DNA from: Deltaproteobacteria bacterium
GTDB lineage: Bacteria > Myxococcota > B64-G9
Assembly (NCBI GenBank): GCA_030622135.1
Contig: JAUXGL010000031.1
Location: 1 to 32,429, forward strand
Length of the DNA stretch: 32,429 nucleotides
Direction: 5' to 3'
Part shown: positions 1-12,300 of the stretch, in pieces
Layout of the letters: each line of letters begins with the position of its first letter
Numbering within the stretch: the first letter of the stretch is position 1
Position numbers and translations under genes: made by a program
The notes under the pieces: generated by a model
Told to the model about the DNA's origin: nothing
Database searches by the model: none
The model's input: the letters and a program-made list of their open reading frames with translations, nothing else

Positions 1-97
1 GGTTAGATCGAAACGTAGGGGCACCAGTGGGAGATTGGGGTAAAATGCGTAGCCTTGGCGAAGTCGGGTTCTTGGCTACGGCGAGTTTCACATGTTC

Positions 98-2403
<2,306 letters not shown>

Positions 2404-2410
<7 letters not shown>

Positions 2411-2748
2411 GCCGGCTCCAGTGAGCAGCGCAGCGGAAACTCCTCCCGCCGCGCCAGTTTGTGTACCTTCTTGGCCTTGGTCTCGGCCACCTCGTAGGTG
2501 AACACCCCGGCCACGCCCACGCCGTTTTGGTGCACATGCAGCATGATCTCGACCGCCTGCTCCTCCTGGTGGTAGAAGACGGACATCAGCACCCATACCA
2601 CGAACTCCATGGTGGTGTAGTCGTCGTTTTGCAGCAGCACCTTGTACAACCTGGGTTTTTGGGGCTTTTTCTTCGTCTCGGTGGCGACGCCCGCTTCTTC
2701 CTCCCGATCGAGTCCCGGCGCGGGCCGTATGCGATCCCTGGGTGCCAT
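2404..2748 (-). CDS. clpS: ClpS, ATP-dependent Clp protease adaptor
   Basis: Small adaptor that binds the ClpA N-domain and delivers N-degron substrates. The ClpS core is clear: the LYKVLLQNDDYTTMEFVVWVL segment holds the NDDYTTMEF signature (N-degron pocket), followed by an HQNGVGVAGVFTYEVAETKA stretch typical of the family. The frame is open to an ATG at 2805. I prefer the ATG at 2746-2748 (114 residues) because a G-run (GGGGGG) sits just upstream as a ribosome-binding site. The ATG at 2757 is also possible. The basic leader before the core is longer than in E. coli ClpS. The stop overlaps the clpA start, so the two form one operon, which is the usual clpS-clpA order. Confidence 0.94.
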
Positions 2749-2841
2749 GCCCCCCATTTTTCTATGCGGTTGAGTAAATGGCAACCAGCGTTTCTTCCTT
2801 TTCATCGGGACATGACCAGGCGGTAGCCGAAGAGGTCGGGG

Positions 2842-4908
2842 CTAATTCAAGCTGAACACGAACTTGTAGACCGTGTAGGTGCCAACAGGCCTGCCGTTGA
2901 TTGTATGTGGGCGGAAGCGCCAGGTTTTGATCGCCTTGAGCACTGCACCCTCGAATACTTCCTTGCTCTTGAGGAATTTGTGGTTGGTTACCCGCCCCTC
3001 GGGGGCGATGTAGATCTTGACCAGGACGATTGCATGAATACGCGCGGCCCGGGCCACGGGCGGGTAAATGGGGTCATCACCCGCAATTCGCCGTTTCGCG
3101 ATTACCTCCGGCGGTTGGTAGGTGGGCTTGGCGGGGGGTGTCTCCACGACCTCCGCAGCCGGTGGCTCGGTTCCGTCGGGTTTTGCCGAAGTCGTGTTCC
3201 GATCGCCCGGTTCGGTTTTGGATTTGTCCTTGCCCTCCTGCGTATCGGATTCTGGAATCACGGCCGCCGTGGTGGCGCTATCCGGCCCGGCCGCGTCTGA
3301 GTCGCTCTCGCGCCGCCCGGGTTTTTCTTCCGCGTCTTCCTCGGAGGTTGCACCGTGATCTCGTTTTTTCGCCCAGGTACGCAGTTTGGCAGCGCGGCGT
3401 TGTGATGATTTACGCTTGATCAAGGACTTGCTTGAACGGGTCACTCTTTGTTTTGCGGCAGGGGGTGCGGTGAGTTGTTCCTCGGTATCCGTTTTATCCG
3501 GTTCGGGTTGTGTTTCTGTGGGTGTGATTACCGATCCGGCGACTTGCTTTTCGGATTCAGCGGGTGGCTTTATAGGCTCGATGACCTTTTCTTCCTGCGG
3601 TTCGGGATCGACCGTCGGTCCAGCATCCGTTCCAGCCAGCCGATCCCAGAACATGATCGTTGCCGCGGCGCCACCCGCCAGTAACGCGAACACCAGTGTA
3701 AGCAGCAAGACTGGCGATCGGTTCTTTTCTACAATGAAAGAGAAGTTGTCTTCTTCGGGTATAGGATCGGGTTTTACGGTTGCGGTCTCCCCTGAAGGTG
3801 GCGTGGTTTTCGCCGTTGCGGGATGCGCGATCTCCCCGGAAGATGGCGCGGTTTGTGCCGTTTCGGGAAGCACGGATGCCGTTTCTTGCCTGGCAACCGC
3901 GGCTGGCTTCGTATCGGTAGGTTGGGGAATCTTCGGAGGAACGGAGACAGGCGCAGCCCCGCTCATGACCGCCTCGATCTTAACGCGCTTTTTAGGAACC
4001 AGTTTGTGCATGAACGCAGCCAAATCGTGCTTATCTAGCCTAACCTGCCGGTCGAGCAGGTACTTTTCCAGTTCGATGCGCATTTTCTTGGCCGATTGAT
4101 AGCGGTGACCGGGATCCTTCTGTGTGGCCCGCACTATGATTCTCGCCAGATCGTCGTCTAGCGTTGGTTTTAGGTCTCTGGGATCGGGAATCGGTTTATT
4201 CAGGTTGGACATGAGCATGTCGATCTCGCTGTCGCACAGGAACGGCAGGCGGTGAGTCACCAGCTCGAATAGTACGATTCCCAGCGAGAAGAGGTCGGCC
4301 CGGTGATCGATATCGGTTTTCTGGGAGATTTGCTCGGGGGGTATGTAGGGTGCCTTGCCTTTTATCGTGGCTGGGCGCGTCCGACTCAACTTCCCGAGAT
4401 CCTTAGCGATGCCAAAGTCAAGCACCCGCACCACTCCGTTGAAACCAAGCATGATGTTCTGCGGGCTGATGTCCCTGTGGATCAGGCGGAGTGGCGTGCT
4501 GCTATTCTCTGCGAAATTGTGGACGTAGTCGAGTACGTCACACACGTCGACTATGATCTGAGCGGTGTACTCCGGCGGCAGATTGACGTTTTTCTTGATG
4601 CACAACCGCAGAAGCCGGTCCAGGTTCAAACCGTGGAAGTATTCCATGGCCAGGAAATAGCTGTTCTTGACCCGCCCCAGATCATACACGTTGATGATGT
4701 TGGGATGGCTGAAGCGAGCCAGGAGGCGCGCCTCGTCCAGGAACATCCGGATGATCTCAGGATCCTGGGCCAGTTGGGGAAGCAGCCGCTTGATGGCCAC
4801 GAGCTTCTTGAATCCCCCGATTCCGGGTATTATGCCGAGGAACACCTCGGCCATTCCGCCCACGGAGATCCTTCGAACGAGATGGTATTTTCCAAAGTTA
4901 GTAGCCAA
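2842..4908 (-). CDS. Transmembrane Ser/Thr protein kinase with C-terminal TonB-like domain
   Basis: The 688-residue product starts with a Hanks-type kinase domain (8-285): Gly-rich loop near 14-24 (ISVGGMAEV), catalytic Lys in VAIK (K40), HRD at 145-147, DFG at 164-166 and a PPE version of the APE motif near 190-192. All catalytic residues are present. A Pro/Thr-rich linker (about 315-390) leads to one membrane helix (about 399-420), then a long Pro/Glu/Lys-rich stretch (430-600) resembling a TonB periplasmic spacer. Residues 611-688 form a TonB C-terminal domain (YPPVARAARI start, WRFRPHTINGRPVG near the end). The kinase would be cytoplasmic and the TonB part periplasmic. Translation probably starts at TTG 4906-4908: an in-frame TAG lies directly before it, and the next Met would cut into the Gly-rich loop. 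Base composition is more AT-rich than in clpA. Domain calls are firm; the signal sensed is unknown. Confidence 0.9.
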   Translation of the reverse strand: MATNFGKYHLVRRISVGGMAEVFLGIIPGIGGFKKLVAIKRLLPQLAQDPEIIRMFLDEARLLARFSHPNIINVYDLGRVKNSYFLAMEYFHGLNLDRLLRLCIKKNVNLPPEYTAQIIVDVCDVLDYVHNFAENSSTPLRLIHRDISPQNIMLGFNGVVRVLDFGIAKDLGKLSRTRPATIKGKAPYIPPEQISQKTDIDHRADLFSLGIVLFELVTHRLPFLCDSEIDMLMSNLNKPIPDPRDLKPTLDDDLARIIVRATQKDPGHRYQSAKKMRIELEKYLLDRQVRLDKHDLAAFMHKLVPKKRVKIEAVMSGAAPVSVPPKIPQPTDTKPAAVARQETASVLPETAQTAPSSGEIAHPATAKTTPPSGETATVKPDPIPEEDNFSFIVEKNRSPVLLLTLVFALLAGGAAATIMFWDRLAGTDAGPTVDPEPQEEKVIEPIKPPAESEKQVAGSVITPTETQPEPDKTDTEEQLTAPPAAKQRVTRSSKSLIKRKSSQRRAAKLRTWAKKRDHGATSEEDAEEKPGRRESDSDAAGPDSATTAAVIPESDTQEGKDKSKTEPGDRNTTSAKPDGTEPPAAEVVETPPAKPTYQPPEVIAKRRIAGDDPIYPPVARAARIHAIVLVKIYIAPEGRVTNHKFLKSKEVFEGAVLKAIKTWRFRPHTINGRPVGTYTVYKFVFSLN

Positions 4909-5183
4909 CTAACTCACTACCCGATTGTATTGTTTTAGGTAATCTCAATCGCACCGACGATCGAGACACGGGTTTTGAGAATAGACAACCCGCAAATCAA
5001 CACGATCCTCCTGTTCCTCGCCAGGGAGCCATGAACATCGACTCAATAAAATTTTCACACAACTGGAAGAAAAAGACAACTTTTGGTGGATGCCCTAATC
5101 TCCCGTTAGTGTTTCTCGTCTCGATCTAACAGGTTGACTTCCCAAAGAAACTCGATATACGCGGCGTGATCTTAACGGTGGCA
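4909..5183. other. Intergenic region without recognised gene
   Basis: This AT-richer spacer lies upstream of the kinase gene (minus strand) and downstream of the small frameshifted gene. It presumably holds the kinase promoter, but I could not find a -35/-10 pair with acceptable spacing. No tRNA-like fold or coding segment was recognised. Confidence 0.5.
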
Positions 5184-5553
5184 TCACCAGGTGAGCACGC
5201 CGTTCGCTCCCATTTGTAAGAGGCGGGGGATAGCCGGCTCGGGATAGCCGTTGGGATTGTCCGTCTCGGGAACGATCTCGCCTTCGATCCAGATGTTCTC
5301 CGCCACCCCGAGCTCGTATTTGTCGAAAGTGCTCACCGAGAAATCGAACTGGTTGTCCCCAACGCGGATATAGTGAGGCATGGCGTTCTCGACCGGTATT
5401 CCGTTGTGATCGCTCAGTCCGATGTACACCGCCGTCTTCGAACGCCAGGAGGCACCGTCCAGGTTCTTAAGGTGAGGTCGTCTTCCCCGGCGTGTTTTAG
5501 TGCCGTCCGATGTCCGTTGCCACGGTTACGGTGAATGCATTGGCCCGCGGCAT
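5184..5553 (-). pseudogene. Small unknown gene, probably frameshifted near 5500
   Basis: The main part is an open frame read from about 5500 down to 5184, ending in GANGVLTW. Its only ATG/GTG/TTG start is GTG at 5427-5429, but the frame continues upstream with protein-like sequence (KNLDGASWRSKTAVYIGL) and no start codon before a TAA. In the neighbouring frame an ATG at 5551-5553 opens a short peptide (MPRANAFTVTVATDIGRH) that stops at 5497-5499, close to where the other frame becomes protein-like. Joining the two with one frameshift gives a roughly 120-residue beta-rich product. No family is recognised. It could be a decayed gene, a sequencing error, or a short real gene starting at the GTG. 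It lies divergent from hyuA. Confidence 0.4.
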
Positions 5554-5600
5554 GCTTTTGGCTTGAAAAACCGGTCTGAAAGCACCTACTCTTGATTCCC

Positions 5601-7697
5601 ATGGCGGACAAACACTACCGGCTCGGATGCGACATCGGCGGGACGTTCACCGACTTCGTCCTCCTCGACGATCGGACCGGGGAACTGCATATAAACAAGT
5701 GCCTGACCACGCCTCGGGATCCGTCCGACGCGGTGGAGCAGGGGATCTTGGAGTTGCAGGAGCGGATCCCGGGATTTGTCGAGGAGCTTGACGAGGTGAT
5801 CCACGGGACTACTCTGGTGATCAACTCGATCATCGAGCGCAAGGGGGCCCGGACCGGGCTGATTACCACCAAGGGGTTCCGCGACGTCCTGGAGCTGGGC
5901 CGGGAGATCCGCTACGCGCCCTACGACGCCTTCGCCGAGTTTCCCGAGCCGCTGATCCCCCGGAGCCTGCGCCTGGAGGTGGACGAGCGGGTGCGCTACG
6001 ATGGGACGGTGCAAAGGCCGCTGGACTTCGACGAGGTGGAGGCGGTCGCCCGCGAGCTGATCGGGGCGGGGGTCGAGTCCATCGCCGTCTGTTTGCTCAA
6101 CTCGTTCGAAAACCCCGCCCACGAGCTGATGATCAAGGAAGCCATCGAGGAGCTGGCGCCGGGCCTGTCCGTCTCCATATCCTACGAGGTCCTGCCCCAG
6201 ATCCGCGAGTACGAGCGGACCAGCACGACGGTCACCAACGCCTACGTCAAGCCGCTGACCGGGCGGTATCTGAAGAAGCTGGCTTCCCGGCTCGAGTCCC
6301 TGGGCTCCAGGGGCAAGCTGTTTGTCATGCTTTCCTCGGGCGGGATCACCTCGGTGGAGACGGCGGCCGAGTTTCCCGTGCGGATCATCGAGTCGGGTCC
6401 CACCGCCGCGGTCATCTCCGGGCAGTACTATGGTAAGCTCTTCGGTCTCCCCGAGATGTTCTGCTTCGACATGGGGGGAACCACGGCCAAGTCTTGCCTG
6501 ATCCAGGGCGGCGTGGCCGGGGTGGTGCCCACCTTCGAGGTCGGCCGGGTGCAGCGGTTCATGAAGGGTAGCGGTCTGTCCATCCAGGTGCCCGTGGTGG
6601 ATCTGATGGAGATCGGCGCCGGCGGGGGCAGCATCGCCAAGGTCAGCCGGATGGGCACTTTGCAGGTGGGCCCGGAGAGCTCCGGGGCCGATCCCGGCCC
6701 GATCTGCTACCAGCGCGGCGGAACCGAGCCCGGCGTGACCGATGCCGACCTGCTCCTGGGCTACCTGGACGAGAACTACTTTTTAGGCGGGGAGATGACC
6801 CTGGACAAGGCCGCGGCGGAGAAAGGCATCCAGGAAAAGATCGCGGAGCCCCTGGGGGTGACCTTACTCCAGGCGATTTGGGGGATCCACGACCTGATCA
6901 ACGAGACCATGGCCGCGGCGGCCAAGACCCACATTGCCGAGAAGGGCGGCAACCCCAAGGTGGTTACCCTGGCCGCCTTCGGCGGAGCCGGCCCGGTGCA
7001 TGCCTATGGCCTTTCCAAAAAGCTGGGCGCGCCCCGGCTGATGGTGCCTCCCAACGCCGGCGTGGGCTCGGCCCTGGGATTCTTCACCGCCCCCCGGGCC
7101 TTCGATCTGGTCCGCAGCCACAAGGTTGCCCTGGCCGCGGCGGATTTCACCGAGTTGGAAAACATCTTCCTGGACCTGGAGGCCGAGGGGAAGCGGACTT
7201 TGAAAAAGACCGGAGCGGTGGAGGAAATTACATTCGAGCGCTCGGTGGATGTCCGCTTCGTCGGGCAGGGCTCCGAGACCAATATAGAAATACCCGAGGA
7301 AGACCTCGGGAGCGCGAGGAAAGAAACCATCCGGGGGCGCTTCGATCGGATCTACCAGAAGCTCTACGGGCGGACCTACCCGGACACCCCGGTGGAGCTC
7401 ATCAATTTCAGGGTGCGGGCCCGGTTACCCGAGCGGCTTTTGCGACTGCAGAAGCCGGCGAGAAAGAAGGGCCAACAAAAGAGCGCGGTGAAAGGTCGGC
7501 GTTCGGCCTACTCGGGCCTGGCCGGCGACTTCATTCCGCACACGGTCTACGACCGGTACAAGCTGTTCGCCGGCGCGAAGTTCAAGGGGCCGGCTATCGT
7601 CGAAGAGCGCGAATCGACGGTGGTGGTGGGCGAAGACGCCACGGCGTCCGTGGACGAGTACGGCTTTTTGTGGATCGACCTGCCCGGGGGCGGATGA
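5601..7697 (+). CDS. hyuA: Hydantoinase/oxoprolinase family protein, subunit A
   Basis: ATP-dependent amidohydrolase or carboxylase subunit of the HyuA family, which includes N-methylhydantoinase A, 5-oxoprolinase and the acetone/acetophenone carboxylase beta subunits. The 698-residue product has the actin-like ATPase phosphate motif DIGGTFTDF at 11-19 and a second Gly-rich motif FDMGGTTAKS near 290. The AAFGGAGPVHA segment near 460 and a C-terminal domain ending in a VVEERESTVVVGE-like stretch are also typical. The frame opens at TTG 5592, but ATG at 5601 (MADKHYRLG) matches the family N-terminus. Its stop overlaps the hyuB start (ATGATGG), so the subunits are coupled. The exact substrate (hydantoin, 5-oxoproline, ketone) cannot be read from sequence. 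Confidence 0.93.
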   Translation: MADKHYRLGCDIGGTFTDFVLLDDRTGELHINKCLTTPRDPSDAVEQGILELQERIPGFVEELDEVIHGTTLVINSIIERKGARTGLITTKGFRDVLELGREIRYAPYDAFAEFPEPLIPRSLRLEVDERVRYDGTVQRPLDFDEVEAVARELIGAGVESIAVCLLNSFENPAHELMIKEAIEELAPGLSVSISYEVLPQIREYERTSTTVTNAYVKPLTGRYLKKLASRLESLGSRGKLFVMLSSGGITSVETAAEFPVRIIESGPTAAVISGQYYGKLFGLPEMFCFDMGGTTAKSCLIQGGVAGVVPTFEVGRVQRFMKGSGLSIQVPVVDLMEIGAGGGSIAKVSRMGTLQVGPESSGADPGPICYQRGGTEPGVTDADLLLGYLDENYFLGGEMTLDKAAAEKGIQEKIAEPLGVTLLQAIWGIHDLINETMAAAAKTHIAEKGGNPKVVTLAAFGGAGPVHAYGLSKKLGAPRLMVPPNAGVGSALGFFTAPRAFDLVRSHKVALAAADFTELENIFLDLEAEGKRTLKKTGAVEEITFERSVDVRFVGQGSETNIEIPEEDLGSARKETIRGRFDRIYQKLYGRTYPDTPVELINFRVRARLPERLLRLQKPARKKGQQKSAVKGRRSAYSGLAGDFIPHTVYDRYKLFAGAKFKGPAIVEERESTVVVGEDATASVDEYGFLWIDLPGGG

Positions 7698-9382
7698 TGG
7701 CCAAGTTCGATCCCATCACGCTCGAGATCCTCTGGCGCCGGCTGATCTCAATCGTCGACGAGGCCGACAGCACTGTCTCCCGCACGGCGTTCTCCAGCCT
7801 GCTGCGCGACGCCCACGATTACACCTGCATGTTCACCGACAGAAAGGGCCGCGAGCTGGCCCAGGGCACTTTCGCCACGCCGGGACAGTCGGGGGCCATG
7901 GCGTTGGGGATCAAGAACCTGATAAAAAAGCTCCCCGATGAAACTTACCGGCCCGGCGATGTCTTCATCACCAACGACCCCTGGGCCTTGGCCGGGCACC
8001 TCAACGACGTCTGCGTTATCAGCCCGATTTTCTACAAAAAAAAGCTGGCGGCTTTCGCAGCCTGCGTGTTTCACCACTCGGACATCGGCGGGCGGGTGTC
8101 CTCCGACAACCACGAGGTCTACGAGGACGGCCTGTTCATCCCCCTGGTCAAGCTCTACGAGCGGGGCGAGCCCAATCAGGCGGTCTTCGAGATGATCCGC
8201 TGGAATGTACGCACGCCCGACGCGGTCATCGGCGACATCCGTTCCCAGATCGCCGCCAACCACGTCTGCGCGGAGAAGATCGGTCAGATGCTCGACGAGT
8301 ACCGGCTCGAGGGCTTAGACGACCTGACCGACGAGATCATCGGCCGAACCGAAAAAAGCATGCGGGCGGCCATCGAAAAAATACCCGACGGCGTGTACAA
8401 GACCGAGGGGATCATCGAGCAGATGGAGGGCCGCGAAGACGTGGTTATAAGAGCGGCCGTGCAGGTGCGGGGCAGCGACGTGGTGGTCGACCTGGATGGC
8501 TCCTCCCCGCACGTGAACTGGGGCGGCAACGTGGTCTACAACTTCACCTACGCCTACGTGTTCATGGCGCTGAAGAGCATCTTCGATCCGGACATACCCA
8601 ACAACGACGGCTGCACCGCGCCCATCTCCATGCGCGCGCCCGAAGGCTCGGTGGTCAACTGCACCTTCCCGGTGGCGGTGGCCGCCCGGATGCAGATCGG
8701 GCACTTTCTGACCGAGATCGTCTACCGGGCCCTGGCCGAAGCGGTGCCCGACCGGGTCATCGCCGCAAGCGGTGGAACCCCGGCGAGCATGAACGTCTTC
8801 TACGGAAAGAGAAACGACGGCCGGCCCTTCCATAGTGTGATCATCCGCGGCGGGGGCATGGGCGCAAGCTCCGCGAACGACGGCTACTACGACTACATCT
8901 TCCCCGCCAACGGCGCCAACACCCCGGTGGAGATCTTCGAGAGCGACACGCCCCTGATCGTCGAAAAGCGGGAACTGCTCTGCGACTCCGGCGGTCCGGG
9001 GAAGATGCGCGGGGGGCTGGGAAGACGGGTGGTGTTCAGGGTCCCGGACGATTCCTACGCCCCGATCCCGCCGGTCAGCCTGGGCATCCAGTCGGGCCGG
9101 TTCCGCTACCCACCCGAGGGCCTGTTCGGCGGGAAGCCCGGCGCGAAAGCCCGGTTTCTGATCAACAACCGGAAGGGCAACTCCTATGGTCTCACCCAGT
9201 TGAATCCCGGCGACGTGGTCGTAATGGACGCGGCCGGCGGCGGCGGGTACGGTGATCCTCGGGATCGCGATCCCGAGCAGGTGAAGCGCGACGTAGCCGA
9301 GGGGTACGTGAGCGAAAAAAGCGCCGCGGAAGACTACGGCGTGTATGTCGAACCGGTGGTGGAAGGAGAAGAAAAAAAATGA
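7694..9382 (+). CDS. hyuB: Hydantoinase B/oxoprolinase family protein, subunit B
   Basis: Partner of the preceding subunit; HyuA and HyuB act as a complex in the cytoplasm. The 562-residue product matches HyuB throughout: FDPITLEILWRRL at the N-terminus, the DNDPWALAGHLNDV-type metal-site region (here TNDPWALAGHLND), HHSDIGGRV near 130, and a Gly-rich C-terminus (AAGGGGYGDPRDRDPE). ATG at 7694 overlaps the hyuA stop, and a second ATG follows at 7697; either may be used. The frame is open far upstream, but that stretch is antisense to hyuA's reading and not family-like. Its own stop overlaps the start of the peptidase gene (ATGA at 9379-9382), so three genes are probably co-translated. Confidence 0.93.
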   Translation: MMAKFDPITLEILWRRLISIVDEADSTVSRTAFSSLLRDAHDYTCMFTDRKGRELAQGTFATPGQSGAMALGIKNLIKKLPDETYRPGDVFITNDPWALAGHLNDVCVISPIFYKKKLAAFAACVFHHSDIGGRVSSDNHEVYEDGLFIPLVKLYERGEPNQAVFEMIRWNVRTPDAVIGDIRSQIAANHVCAEKIGQMLDEYRLEGLDDLTDEIIGRTEKSMRAAIEKIPDGVYKTEGIIEQMEGREDVVIRAAVQVRGSDVVVDLDGSSPHVNWGGNVVYNFTYAYVFMALKSIFDPDIPNNDGCTAPISMRAPEGSVVNCTFPVAVAARMQIGHFLTEIVYRALAEAVPDRVIAASGGTPASMNVFYGKRNDGRPFHSVIIRGGGMGASSANDGYYDYIFPANGANTPVEIFESDTPLIVEKRELLCDSGGPGKMRGGLGRRVVFRVPDDSYAPIPPVSLGIQSGRFRYPPEGLFGGKPGAKARFLINNRKGNSYGLTQLNPGDVVVMDAAGGGGYGDPRDRDPEQVKRDVAEGYVSEKSAAEDYGVYVEPVVEGEEKK

Positions 9383-12300
9383 GAAGCATCGGATTTTTCT
9401 TGGCCGTTTTTCTGTTGATTCCTTCCTTTTCCGTTGCGGCGGAGCTGAGGCTGGATGTCGCCTTGGCTGCGCCGACCCACGTACAAACCCCATACGGGGA
9501 TGTGCTCGAGGTTGAGGGTGCATGGCTTCTGGCCCGGCCGGGAGCACCCTTGCTGCCGCGGAAGACGTTCACCTTTATCCTGCCCCAGGGGCACGTTCCG
9601 GTTGAGCTGGGCGTCGAGTCGCTTTCGACCGAGACCCTGGCCGGAACTTTCGACATCGCGCCGGCCCAGCTTCCCGTGCCGCTTTCGGGCCGCTTCGTTC
9701 CCCGGGTCACGCCGCCAAAACCGTCGATCTACTCAAGTGGCAATCCGTACCCCACAATGTGGGCGGAGATCGGTCCGGTGCAGTACAAGCGCGGGTTCGC
9801 CTTGGTGGAAGTGACGGTGCACCCGCTGTCGTACCGGCCCGCCGCGGGCCGGGTGGTCCGGCTGGTCTCGGCCACGCTGGTTCTGACCACCAAGCCGGGC
9901 GGCACCGCCTCCCGGCTTCTGCGAGCGACGGCGGACGATCAGACCGTGGTGCTGCGCCGGGCGGACGTGGCCACGGCCATGGGTACATATATGCACAGGG
10001 ATACCCGGGGTCCGTTGCAGCTGCCCCCGGGGGACTATCCCTACCTGATCGTTACCCCGGAGGCCTTCTTAAGCATCGAGGGTGAGTTTGGCCTGGAGGC
10101 GCTACGGGACACCCGGACGGTTTTGGGCCTGCCCGGAAACATCGTGACGCTGGAGTGGATTCGGGCCAACTACGCCGGTACCCGCCCGGATGGGGGGCAG
10201 GACGACGCCACCGGCATCCGGGATTTCCTGACCGACGCTTACCTGGAGTGGAACACCAGCTACGTTCTGCTGGTGGGCGACGCCGACGGGGACGACGTGG
10301 GCGGCGAGAGCGGCGACGATCTCCTGCCGGTGCGTGGTCTGTATGTCGACCCGCAGCACCCGGACGCGGCCGCGGATCATCTCCCTTCCGACCTGTACTA
10401 TAGCTGCCTGGATGGCACTTTCGACCACGACGCCGACGGGACTTACGGAGAGTACGACGACGGCCCGGACGGCAACGAGGTGGATCTGATGGCCGAGCTG
10501 TACGTAGGCCGTGCCCCGGTGGACAGCCCCGCGGAGGTGTCTAATTTCGTGGCCAAGACCCTGGCCTACGAGGCGGGAGCCGGAGCCTGGCTGCAGTCGG
10601 TCTTGATGGTGGGAGAGCTGCTGTGGGACCAGCCGGCGGAGGTCTGGGGCGGGGACGCCATGGACGAGCTGATCACCGGCTCCGACTCGGCCGGATACAC
10701 GACGTTGGGCTTTTCCAGCTTTCCCTTTTTCGAGTGCAGTACCCTCTATGACCGCGGCCAGTTGCAGGGGGTGCAGTGGGGAGTCTCGAACCTGATGCCG
10801 CTCCTAAACGACGGCCCGCACATCGTAAACCACTTGGGTCACAGCAACGTGACCTACAACATGCGGCTGATGAATCACAATGTGGACGAGTTAATCAACG
10901 TTCATCCCTTTCTGCATTACTCCCAAGGCTGTTACAACGGTGCCTTCGACAATTGCGGGGGGCCGGAGGCGGGAAACGCCGTCTACAATCAAGACTGCAT
11001 CGCCGAGCATCTGGTGGCCGAGCCGCACGGCGCCTTCGCCACTATCTCCAACAGCCGCTACGGGTGGGGATCCTTCATGACCGACGGTCCCAGCCAGCGG
11101 TTCCACCGGCAGTTTTGGGACGCCTTCTTCGGGGAGGGGCTGTCCACCATCGGCCAGGCGCTTATCGACAGCAAGGAGGACAACGCATCCGCATTTGCAG
11201 ACCCATACATCCGCTGGGTCGGTTTCGAGAACAACCTGCTGGGCGATCCGGCGGTCACGCTCAAGAAGAGTCTCAACACAACCGATCCGCTTCTGGGAAT
11301 CTACCCTCCGCAGCTGGATTTCATCGCCATTCTGGGGGAAGGAGCTCCGGATTCCGCTAGCATGCGCGTGCTCAACGACGGGGTGGGTTCCCTGGCGTTT
11401 ACCGCCGGGGTCGACCAGAGCTGGGTTACGCTGACGCCCGATTTGGGCGATGCTCCCGTCGAAATATCGGTGCAGGTGGATCCAACCGGCCTGCAGCCGG
11501 GAACCCATCAGGCGGTGATTACCTTCGAAAGCGCCGAGGCCGCCAACAGCCCGATGGAAATGACCGTCGAGTTCACCCTGGTGGAGGTACCCGAAATAGT
11601 GGTGCCGCATGTCACCCAGGCGCCCGTGTTGGACGGCGTGATCGGCACCGGCGAGTACGACGCCGCGCTTCAGCTCGCCATCGATCCCAACGCCGCCGGC
11701 GATGTCATGCTCTACCTGGCAGTTGCGGGCACGCAACTCTTCGTTGGCGTTGATGACCGGCTGGACACGGCCGCGGCCGACTGGGACCGGATGATGCTCT
11801 ATTTCGACCTGGATCTGGACGGGTTCTGGCCCAGTGCCTCGGCGGATGAAGGTGCATACATCGTGATTGGGATGGGTGGCGGGGGGTTGATATTCGTGCC
11901 GTTTTACAACCCGGGCGGCGGCGTCCAGATGGATTTCAGAAACATGGACCGCGACCCGGCGGGGGCCGTCGGAGTGATCGGGTTCGTCGATAACCATCGG
12001 GTGTACGAGATGTCGCTAGACCTGGAGACCGCGAACATCGACGTGGGTCCCGCGGGCGCGTTCGGAATGTATCTGGAGGTGCAGAACTCCGAGCAGATGG
12101 GCGGCGGAACCATGACCGGCTCCTGGCCTTTGGTGGTTCCGGAGATCGACGACCAGATGTACTTCGGCCGGGTGGACCTGACCCCGCAGGAGGCCTGGCT
12201 GCATGCTTCGCCGGGCAGCATCTATTTCGAGGTCATCACCGAGCGCGCGGCCCCCGCGCCGGGCAGCATAACCGTGTCCGAGTTGCTGGGTGGCGAGGTA

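Noticed and set aside
4909-4975. TTGAGA and TACAAT as a promoter for the kinase gene
   Set aside because: The spacing is only 13 bases, too short for a sigma-70 promoter.
6878-7693. Upstream extension of the hyuB frame inside hyuA
   Set aside because: The extension is Gly/Arg/Pro-rich, out of frame with hyuA, and family likeness begins only at FDPITLEI just after 7694.
10891-11997. 368-codon frame on the minus strand within the C25 peptidase gene
   Set aside because: It is antisense to a gene with catalytic residues and a signal peptide; no motif and no ribosome-binding site.
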